Source: Solanum dulcamara (Eukaryota > Streptophyta > Magnoliopsida > Solanales > Solanaceae). Taken from it: a stretch of 64,000 bases of DNA. The DNA lies in contig NC_077245.1 in NCBI RefSeq assembly GCF_947179165.1, positions 3,177,001-3,241,000 on the forward strand, written 5' to 3'. The notes beneath the pieces are model-generated. The model was not told where the DNA came from. It did no database searches and saw only the letters and a list, made by a program, of their open reading frames with translations. Of this stretch, positions 35,991-45,711 are shown piece after piece. Each line of letters opens with the position of its first letter. Position 1 is the stretch's first letter. A program made the translations under genes and the position numbers.

Positions 35991-37688
35991 TAAATTGTGT
36001 TTCTTGAAATCTTCTGAAAAGCTATTTTTGAATGAAGTGTTTTAGGGGTGTCCTCCCACTAACAAAATCTTCAAAAACCAACTATCCAGAAATATTTAGG
36101 TTTTGCATGTTCTGCCACTAACAAATCTTCAAAAACCAACTATCCAGAAACATTTAGGCTTTGCATGTTTTAAAAGAACGATTAATCAGGAAACTTCTTT
36201 CAAAAATCATCCCAAAAAACCTTATCAAAAGATGTTACCCGAACAACTAATTTCTGTAATGAAAACATTAGCTAATTGATGAAATTAGTAATTAGAGCAT
36301 CAAATCAACATTTAAAGTGTTTGTATCTGTTGATGGATGAATTCAATATACTAATGAATTCTAACTCAGCATTTTTAGAAGATACAACTTTGTGGTGAAG
36401 GAATGAGCTGTTCTTTTGGAAAATAGTAAGGAGCTATTTTTTGATTTTATGCGAAGCGGATGTATGCCTTCTGTTTACTCTATGGATGCTAAAAAATTCT
36501 GCTAGTTGCTAAAACAGGACGGGGACTTTGGGAAGTAACTTGTTTTTGATCCACACCTATTTGACTATTTCTTCTGTCACTGCTCTGTGAAGTGATTTAG
36601 GTGCGCCACTTTATTATCCATGTCATAAGCATCTGTCTAGGTGCCCCCTTTTTGTTTTTTGGCTAAGCAAAAGTTTTTCTTAATTGACTAACTGCCATTG
36701 ATTGATGGTAAATACTTACCTGCATCGGGTGTTTGTACTTAAATAAACAATTAACCTTAAGAATTAGCAAATTAAAGTGAAAATGCATATCACTTAACTG
36801 TGTCTAAGTGTTAAAAAGTGCATATGCACTCATTGGGGTTACATTCATTGGTTTGGTGTAAACACTCATTGGGGTTAAGTTTTTACCCTGATTTAATGCC
36901 TCTCAGAAGATTTTAATTGCGATATATATTAGGGGTTATCCATAAATGTTGATCCATTGAGTGGCACAGTGGGACTGGAAGTAAATAAGTGTCAACATCA
37001 AATGAGTCACTTGAATATTGTGCCTCAATTAGTAGAAGGACAAGCGTAACACCTATTGCAACCAATAAAGAAAGTTTTAAGGTGTTTGTGAAAATTTCTT
37101 TAGAATCTTGTGAAGAAATTTTCCAAAAATGTGTTTCTTTTGGAATCTCCGGAAAAGCTATTTTTTGATCAAGTGGTTTAGTGTTCTCCACTCACAAATC
37201 TTCAAAACCAACTATCCAAACACATTTTCTTTTTGCATGGTTTTAAAGAAAGGATTTTTCAGAAAACTTCTTTCAAAAGTTATCCGAACAACTCTTATAA
37301 AGCTCTGCAATGAAAACATTAGCTAATTGATGAAGTTTGTAATTAGAGCATCTCTTTTCAACCAACATTTAATATGTTTGCTTCTGTTGATGGGTGAGTT
37401 CAGTATAGTAATGAATTCTTATGCAGCATTTTTAGAACATACAACTTTGGTGGTGAAGAAATGAGCAGTTCTTATGGAAAATAGTAAAGAGCAACCGTTG
37501 AATGTATATGCAAAGAAGAGGTGTGCCTTCTGTTAGTCTATGGATGCTAAAAAGTTTTGCTACTTGGTGGCTTATTGTTACATTTGTCCCCTTTGCTATG
37601 AATCAGGTGGACCAGCAAAAATCCTCTAAAAGAGTCTTGTTCGGACCTGTCTGAGGCGTAACATCTTTTCCGATCTCATTACCAAAAA

Positions 37689-40498
37689 ATGAGTGTTATG
37701 GTAAGTCACGTGCTTCCTTTCATGGTAACTGTGTAATTTGATATAATGAACCATTTCATTTGCTTTCTTCATTGTTTGCACTGATATGTGCTTCTTTTCT
37801 TCATTTTCTGACGATAATTGGTCCCCTAGTTTTCAATTTATGTGCTACAGTTCTTGACACAGTAAATTACTGCATTTAACTTTTCAATTAAATTACTTTA
37901 TTTTCTGGCACAATTTTAGTGGTCAACATCAACCACTCGACCTTGATTGCATGATGACGTTGTGCAATGGGAAAAATAATTGCAATAGCTAAATGGTGAT
38001 GTGAAAGATCAGCCATCCTTAAACTTTCTGTTTGTGGTTGAATTTCCCTCTCAGAGAGGTCGAATGGCCATTCCCGCCCCTTGAGCATTACCTAATAAAT
38101 GACTATTGCTCATACTTGCATAAATATTGACCAGCATATCTGGAACTGTTCTCTTAACACAAATTATAGTAGCATCATTTAAAGAAAAACAAAACTCTGA
38201 GTGCTCTTATCTGAACTACATCCTTCTTGGTCAGTAAACCACAGTGATACTTTCTATCTCTTGGGTTGTCTCATTTGGATGAATGCCTTCTTTGTTACTA
38301 TGCAGAAGCAACGTATACCATCCAGCTTCCCTTGCAATGAAGAACTTGAGGTGGACAAGATCAGCAACTTACCAGCACAGATTGTTGACAAAATCTTGTC
38401 TCATTTGTCACTTATGGATGCTGTGAGGACAAGTGTCTTGTCAAGTAAATGGAGACATAAATGGGTTACTCTTCCAAACCTTGTATTTGACAATCAATCT
38501 CTTTTGATCTCATCCCAAGACCAAACCTTCATTAAAAATAAGATAGTAAACATTGTTGATCATGTTCTCTTACTTCATTCTGGTCCCATACACAAGTTCA
38601 AGCTTTCTCATCGGGATCTTCAAGGGGTGTGTGATATTGATAGATGGATTCTCTTTCTATCAAGGGGTTCTGTGAAGGAATTTGTTCTTGAAATATGGAA
38701 AGGACATCGATACAAACTCCATTCTTCAATATATCTTTGTCAAAAGTTGATCCACTTGGAGCTTTTTAATTGTCTTCTAAAACCTCCTCTCACATTCAGT
38801 GGTTTTAAAAGCTTGAAAAGCCTCGATCTTCAGCACATCACTATGGAGCAGGATGCATTTGAGCATCTCGTATCTAGCTGCCATTTACTTGAGCGGCTTA
38901 CACTGATGAATTTTGAGGGTTTCTCTGATCTTAAAATCCATGCACCAAATCTCCTCTTCTTTGACGTTGGAGGCGTCTTTGAAGACATCAATTTCATGGA
39001 CACATCCAATCTTGCCATCGTTTCCATTGGGTTATATGTAAATCCTGGATTTGACAAAAATCTTACTCTAGGCAGTGCTGGAAATTTGGTCAAGTTTTTT
39101 GCTCATTTGCCTCGTCTTCAAAGGCTCGAAGTACAGAGCTTTTTCTTGAAGGTATTCTTCGTGCTATGATTGTAGATTTCCAGAGAGTTCATGGCAACTT
39201 CTCTTCCCAAGCATTTGTTTCCCATAAAACTTTAGCATAAAAAGATGTTTGTCAATCACAAGTATGGATCTGGATCTTTTACTTTGTGGTGTTTGGTTGT
39301 CTAACACAGTGCAATATCATTAGGGCTAAATCGTCTGACACTGCCATGTTAAAATGACTTGTGTCCTATGGTGCAAATCATATTTTATTATGAGTCTCCA
39401 ACTTTCACTGCCCATTAGTAGTCACAAGTCCTTATTTGAAACAATTGTAATCACCCTTTGTTATCTACTATTTCAAAATACACCATCATCACATCTTTCC
39501 ACTACTTTCTACCACTGTCATTGGTTTCACTGGAAAATTGTTAGGAATGGGTTTCTCTTGAAAAGATTTCCCCCTGGTTGTATAATATATCTTGTGCTCA
39601 ACCTAACAGTCTTACTGTATTTATTTTTTTAACAACAATGTTAAAAAAAAATTAATGGATGCCTTTGCCAAGTTTATCTCCCTGTCAATCTTTGGAGGAA
39701 ATGTATTACATTGCATATTCTGTTCATTACAAATGCTAATCATTGTTATTTCTGCAGTATCTGGCTGATGGTAAAGTGCCAGGAAGACTACCTACGCCTT
39801 GTGACGAGCTTAGTTTTCTTTCGATACGCATAAATTTCAACCATTTTGATGAGTGTCTGGCAGCACTTTGCCTTCTCAGAAGTTCTCCTAACCTACAAGA
39901 GCTTGAGATGCTGGTGAGTTTCAAATATCACTTGAGTTTCATTAGGATCAATCATAAACTGGCTTCAACATTCTTTACTGCATGGATAATATTCATGTTG
40001 TTAAGAAATGGACCTTGGGCTTAACTCAACCCCAAAAGCTAGCTCAAGAGGTGAGGATTGTCCAAGCCATAGTAACGAGACCATCCAACCCTTAAATGGT
40101 CGATGTGAGACTCTTCACACGTGTACCCAACCTATTTTGCAGCATGTAAACTTTTCACAGCATCTGCTGAACTGTTTCTCTAAGTTTTGTACATTCATGC
40201 CATTGTCATTTTGTAGGCACGCACTGAAGAACAAAGTACTTCAAGAACAGTTTACAATGTTACAGAAGAGAATTACCAGAATTGTATGTTCAATCAATTG
40301 AGGCATGTTAAGATTGCTGGTATATCTGGGCTTAAACAAGAGCTGAATTTCATCAATTTTCTGCTTACAAATTCACCTGTTCTTGAAAGGATGACAGTCA
40401 AGCCAGCTTCAGTTGACGGTGCATGGGAGATGCTAAAAGAGTTGCTTCGCTTCAGGAGAGCTTCGGTACAAGCTGAAATTGTTTACGTTGACCCTTAA
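37689..40498 (+). CDS. F-box/LRR-repeat protein with FBD domain
   Basis: Likely the substrate-recognition subunit of an SCF ubiquitin ligase. Exons: 37689-37700, 38306-39151, 39758-39913 and 40217-40498; 431 residues, all in frame. The F-box is at about 23-65 (ISNLPAQIVDKILSHLSLMD then SSKWRHKWVTLP). Leucine-rich repeats follow (LIHLELFNCLL, LKSLDLQHI, LERLTLMNF, LQRLEVQSFFLK, LQELEML). The end FNQLRHVKIAGISG ... LLTNSPVLERMTVKP fits an FBD domain. The architecture is that of At1g13570-type proteins. The start is uncertain: ATG 37689 followed by ATGAGTGTTATG and a strong donor (gtaagt) gives a four-codon first exon, joined at an acceptor at 38305. The alternative is ATG 38300, in frame, without that intron. 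Specific substrate unknown. Confidence 0.85.
40001..40128 (+). repeat. Copy of the dispersed TRIM-like repeat, F-box intron 3
   Basis: Best-preserved copy in the window: 'aagaaatggaccttgggctt', 'aactcaaccccaaaagctag', 'ctcaagaggtgaggattgtc', 'gatgtgagactcttcacacg'. Related copies are at 17440-17990 (three in tandem) and 28692-28812 (inverted). Confidence 0.7.
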
Positions 40499-41434
40499 TT
40501 GATAGAATATCTAAGCTGGGGAGCCTGAGGTCTAGTAAGATCTAGGGGTGTTTACTATGGAATTTGACTATATTAGTTTAGCATCTAGTGTAGAAACTGA
40601 GCTAGATTGTCTGATGAAACTGATGTTAAATGAAAGCACCAATGTGATTGGCAGTCTTAAAATTGTACTTGTTCTGTTGATACAGAGACGACTTCAGAGG
40701 GTGGCGGAGCTCTCTTTGTTCTTCTGTAATGCCAAACCCCATTATCGTGTCTTGTGCTCATGTTGGAAATGTTGTCAAACTTGTGTTACTATTGTCTTGG
40801 AGAAGGTAGTTGAATTAATGTTTCTTTGTATTGATTTCTTACATTCTTGTACATGGATTTATTGTATGTGTAGTTGAATGCATATCTTGTCCTTATGCTC
40901 TGGAAGTGGAAAAGTTAGAAAAAGGAAGGGAAGAGAAATATCAGTAGAGGCGGGCGTTCGGTTCTTGAATAAAAGCTTCGATGTACCAAATAAAAGTATA
41001 GTGGAACAAGATTGACCATAACCAATATTAATCATTGTTACAGATAAAAGACTTGTGAATTAAGCATTAGGAGTAATTTCAAACATTTTGGAGCTGTTTA
41101 TTAGACTTATTTATAATGATCGTGTATATAAAACTTTTAAACAACAATCCATTTAGCAAAGCTCATGTCCTTTATATTCATCAAATGAAATCGTTTAGGA
41201 GGTCGAAGGCATCAAATATCCAAGTTTAAGGGGGATTAATTAGTGCTAATAATATTTTAAATGTACATCAAATAAACAAAGCTAATTTGAGAAAAAATAA
41301 TGTTTTATGTCAATATATTTACTTTAGTTTGAACTAAAACATGATAAAAACTTTTGTATACATGGTGTTTACATCAAATCAATAAATGCATAACGTGTTG
41401 AACATATGCCATTATCACTTAATCATGGTATTTA
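40499..41434. other. 3' flank of the F-box gene and intergenic DNA
   Basis: The 3' UTR of the F-box gene is expected here. The frame at 40548-40877 has no recognisable domain. Nothing else is seen. Confidence 0.5.
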
Positions 41435-41742
41435 GGAGTTGTTTGGTAGCTGGTTAGAGTTACGTAGGTTTAATGTTACAGGAGCATCTACATATTATTT
41501 TATGCCGATATTAATTATGCAAGACTTACTTAATAATGTATTAGTTATTTCATTTTCTATCCTATATAAAATAACACATAATTTTTTTCATAACTTATAC
41601 ATATATGAATTATGCGGATTTCTAAATTATTGACCAATTATAATAGTAATTTTATACGTGAATAAGTTACCTCATAATCATCTACTCATGCAGAATCCAT
41701 TACTGGCATAACTCACCTTCAAATCATTTACCAAACGATCCC
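41435..41742. mobile_element. PIF/Harbinger-type MITE with TTA target duplication
   Basis: Left end 'ggagttgtttggtagctggt' and right end 'atttaccaaacgatccc' are inverses. TTA lies directly outside both ends (41432-41434 and 41743-41745). Internal words such as 'cataacttatacatatatga' and 'tatgcagaat'-like ends recur in the copy at 52158-52484. Just upstream of RPS9. Confidence 0.75.
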
Positions 41743-41885
41743 TTAATACATATTCACTTCATTTATCCTTTGTGATTTCTGTATATGTAATTTCGCTCAA
41801 CCAAACAGTCCTTTACCCATCTCCTTTACATTATCCACTACTCTGCTTCCTCCGACCCTTCACTCTTCACCGAAGATACAGAGAA

Positions 41886-43963
41886 ATGGCGATTTCCGTC
41901 GCTTCTCTCACTTCGTCTTTCGCTTCTCTTTCATTCTCTTCTCAGATTTCTCAAAAACCCCATGCCTTATCCCTCGTGCATTCAAAGCAATTCTCCTTCT
42001 CTCTCACTTCCAAAATCCCTATGCTCGTCGTGTCAGCTTCCGTCGCCGAAGCACCGGCGCCAGAGGAACTGGAAACGAGAGACGACCTATTGAAGCTCGT
42101 GAAAAGTAGACTTCCTGGAGGTTTCGCTGCACAGCCTATTTTTGGAACTGGTAGACGTAAAAGCGCCAGTGCTCGTGTTGTCCTTCAGGAAGGTTCTGGA
42201 AAAATCATCATCAATTATCGTGATGCTAAGGTGTCTCTCTACATCACTCTTCCTTTCTTTAATTGCACTTACTGTATGCTTTGCATATTTTTAAATTGGT
42301 TATTCAGATTGCCAAGTACAATTGCAGAAAGTAGGATTGCATTGTTGTTGTTACCATTAAATTAGGTCTTGTGATAACATTGTTTTCCAGGATTTTTATG
42401 TAGTCTCAGTTGAGATTCCTGTGTCTTTGAATTTAGTTCCCGTTTGTCCATAGATTTTGAAGTTGAAACTGGAAAAAATTGAGTTTTTGAAGTTGTGATT
42501 TTTGGACATGCATTTTATTTGGGAAAAAATTGAAGTTTTGTGAGTGAAAGTCCCCAAAGCCCCAAAATTGGTCTGAGCCAGTTTTTGGGAACTTGAATAT
42601 CTATCTGATCAAGTTTCATGGCCAAACATATATTTGAAGATAATTTTCAAAATCTACTCCCAAATCTATGGCCAAATGCTAGGTAAGTGTGAGATTTAGA
42701 AAACCTAATGTGCCTTCATTCATAAAGTGATTAGTATTTGATGAAATGGTCCAATTAGAGCTGAATGCTTGCAGAAGCTTCATATAGCCAATCCCAACTA
42801 GTTTGCCATGAAGCTATTCGGCGCTTGTGGGGAATTATCTGTCATTAGGAAAAAAATGATAAGAAAACATAAAAGATTATTGCAAATGGTAATTTTAAAA
42901 AGGTTTCAGTGGTCTCTAACATCTGCATTAGTTAATATGATGCTCAGTTTCATACATGACACAGGTAGCCAATTGGTTTGCCTGGTTTGATCATGATTCT
43001 CATGTGTCTTATTTAGAAGTTGCTGGTTGCTGAATTGGTCACTTTAAATCAATGCAGATAGCAAGCTTTAGGAAGGCTTATAGTACTTCATAATGTTCTG
43101 TGTGAAAATTCATATATCAAGGGACAACTCTGTTATAATGTATAGAGATCGTAAAGTAGGAAATCTGTCCTTGAAAAGCAAATAGAACATAGAAGCAGGA
43201 AGCATAACTGATACCTTTGAGTTTCTTGGGAAATGCATGCATAAACTATTTTTGCGGATCATTGGTGCATGTAACAGAAGCATGAGAAGAACACAACTTC
43301 TCCATTTCAAGTTTCGTAAATAAAAGCATGGCCGTAGTTGAATAATCAAATTAAGTAGGATGTGCTAAGTATAAAAAAGTAAGTTGTGTTTAGCAGACTT
43401 GAAAACTCTTGGTATCCAAAAGGGGTGTGAAATTTGCACTTTTATGATGTTGCTATGTGAATAAAGTGTTTTTAATATTTATTTTTTATGAGGAACCACA
43501 AAATAAGTGTTTTTAATATTATTGAGTTCTCTAATTTTGTACACTCGAGATCCTATGAAGCAAGTCATCAACATTCTGATTAACAACTGCCTGCTTCTTT
43601 TTTTTATGCATTCTTTTTATTCATTGCTTTGTTGCTTTTGACTATATGTGACTTGACATGTGTCATGATTTGCAGGAATATCTTCAAGGAAATCCATTAT
43701 GGATTCAATATGTCAGAACTCCACTGGCCACTTTAGGATATGACGCTACCTATGATATTTTTGTCAAGGTGGAAGGTGGTGGTCTTTCTGGGCAGGCTCA
43801 AGCAATCTCCCTTGGCATTGCTCGTGCACTCCTAAAGGTTAGCGAGAGCCATAGAAAACCATTGAGGGAGGAGGGTCTGCTAACTAGAGATGCCAGAGTT
43901 GTAGAGCGGAAGAAAGTTGGTCTCAAGAAGGCTCGCAAGCGTCCACAATTTTCCAAGCGTTAA
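41886..43963 (+). CDS. RPS9: Plastid 30S ribosomal protein S9 (bS9c)
   Basis: Component of the small subunit of the chloroplast ribosome; its C-terminal tail reaches the P-site tRNA in bacterial-type ribosomes. Exons: 41886-42230 and 43676-43963, one GT-AG intron, 210 residues, close to the usual plant length. Residues 1 to about 50 are Ser/Ala/Phe-rich ([20 protein letters not shown]) and look like a transit peptide. The S9 domain starts near [20 protein letters not shown]. It contains [20 protein letters not shown] and the signature [19 protein letters not shown], and ends [12 protein letters not shown], the basic tail expected of the family. The start ATG follows CT-rich leader sequence. 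A GT-AG intron follows NYRDAK. An unrelated MITE sits in the intron. Confidence 0.96.
42433..42683. mobile_element. MITE of the 'cgtttgtccatagatttt' family, RPS9 intron
   Basis: Left end 'cccgtttgtccatagatttt', right end 'caaatctatggccaaatgct': inverse ends. Internal 'gaagttttgtgagtg' and 'ccaaacatatatttgaagat' are typical of the solanaceous family also found at 27091-27318. Confidence 0.65.
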
Positions 43964-45573
43964 GGTTACACTCCGAATTCTTTTTTCCTTTTTCTCTGTG
44001 GGGGATAGTCACATATGCGAGAGCTTCTTATGCAATTTACTCACATTTTCTTTGCTTTCCCTTTCTAGGTTGGTACTTACTCACTGTGGCAGCATTTGGT
44101 AGAAAGGTATGTAAAATCATCAAACACTATTGCTGTAGTGAGTTAAAGATAGATTAAGCAAAAATTGATAATGAGGATTTACATATGCGTTGACCAGAGA
44201 TGATGCTTAAATTTTTTTTTCAAATTTATTTGCTTCTTATTAAGAGGTTTTCTTGTGTATTTATACGTAATTGAGTGATCAAACCATGAAAATCATGGGC
44301 ATTATGGATTTCTCAACGCACTTCTTTTTTTTGCTTTGCAAATAAACGAAGGATGTAAACCAAAATCTGTGTTTGTAATCCTTTTTCTACTTTTGGTTTG
44401 CAGATTTGGTGGTTTATTGCCCCAGATTGGGGATAGAGCGTATCAATGATCTGCTTTGACTGTTGAAATCAGGAAATGTTTCAGATTTATGACGCAACTG
44501 CTTCTTGTAAATTTTGTTTCAGTCCCAACTCAGAATTATAATTTGTTCTGTTGAAGGTATTTTTTGAGTTTAGTTTCTTGTAACTGGTCTAAGTTTCAAT
44601 TCACATGGTAAACGTACACTGCGATGGTCGACGGTTTAACATAATTCTGGAGATCTTTTGTGCCTATTAAGCTTTTAACCCTGGAGTGAAATGGGTCCAT
44701 CTGGAGTTAGAATGGTTATTGAACATTCATATAGTTGATCAGAAGTAGCTACAGACTGAGGTCTATTAATTGTTAATTAATCTCGTCTTGGTTATACAAA
44801 AAACAAAAAGTGGAGAAAGAAAAATAAGCTAAGCCTATATGAAATACACTCACTTTTGACCATTTATCGATATCATGTTGTAATTCGAGCGTGAAATATG
44901 CCAAATCTTTTGTCCATATCAATTACAGGTATAAATGTCAAGTTTGACAAGAGGGGTTTGCACTTACCTTCCATTTGGTGATAATTTGTGCCAAAAAAGG
45001 GAATCCTTCGTCCACTCGTTAAAAGCAACCAAATACTTGCTTGTTAATTGAGTAATATCCAACTCACATAAGGAGGTGAATGCTTTTAGTCCAAATCCAT
45101 TTTGGCCGTAACTTAGGTACAATAGTAGTGCTACTATCTACAAATTTGAGAAAAATAGCAAATGAAGACAAGGTTCCAACTCAAGTCGTTTTTACTTCCC
45201 AAACTTTCATGTCACCATAATAATAATAATAATAACAATAATAATATGATTAACATTCCTCCAAAAATAATAAAAGATTTCCATAGTGAATAAATAAAAG
45301 AGGAAGGCAAGAATTAGTTGTTGTGTCATATGGTTAAGCACCTTTTCTTCTACTTTCTTTCTTTATCCTCCACACTATTTACGGTCCACCTTCACTCTAA
45401 TTTAATTGTTTTTTTATGGCTAATCAATGACCTAGGAGTTCCACTAAACAAAGAACCTATATAAGGCCAACAATATCACAACAATCAAAATCACTATGCT
45501 TTTTTCTCTTTAATAAACAACAATTCAACACCTTAATAACAGCACAAAAAAAAAAGACAAAGACTGTCTCTCG
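43964..45573. other. 3' flank of RPS9, intergenic DNA and ARI promoter region
   Basis: 3' UTR text of RPS9 ('aattttgtttcag', 'gttctgttgaagg') is followed by AT-rich intergenic DNA. A short (TAA)n run lies at about 45218-45247. No gene seen. The last few hundred bases are presumably the promoter of the ARI gene. Confidence 0.5.
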
Positions 45574-45602
45574 TTGGAGGGGTTACTTGCTTTCCCCTCC
45601 AA
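45574..45602 (+). promoter_or_regulatory. Perfect 9-bp hairpin in the expected ARI leader
   Basis: 'ttggagggg' and 'cccctccaa' are exact inverses separated by 11 nt, about 110 bp before the ATG of the ARI gene. If the position is inside the leader, RNA could form a stable stem-loop. No known regulatory class is recognised. Confidence 0.4.
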
Positions 45603-45711
45603 AAATTCGTCATCAACATTTCCATTGGTGACGAATTAAAAAAAAATAAAAATCCCCTTTACCAAGTTTCCATTTTTCTGCAACTTTGACATTTTTGGGA
45701 TTGCCATAAAT

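Larger units (their letters stand above)
35175..37570 (+). repeat. Tandem duplication of about 1.0-1.3 kb upstream of the F-box gene
   Basis: Copy 1 is about 35175-36515 and copy 2 about 36545-37570. Matching landmarks in the same order: 'cacacctattt...cttctg(c/t)cactgctct', 'agtgatttaggtg', 'cataaatgtt(a/g)atc(a/c)attgagtgg', 'cttcaattagtagaa.aacaag' (c in copy 2), 'accaactatcca', 'aaaacattagctaattgatg', 'gcatttttagaa.atacaac', 'tctatggatgctaaaaa'. Copy 1 is longer because a SINE (35365-35507) and a LINE tail (35691-35990) were inserted in it. No intact coding frame spans the unit. It probably contributes upstream sequence of the F-box gene. Confidence 0.8.
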
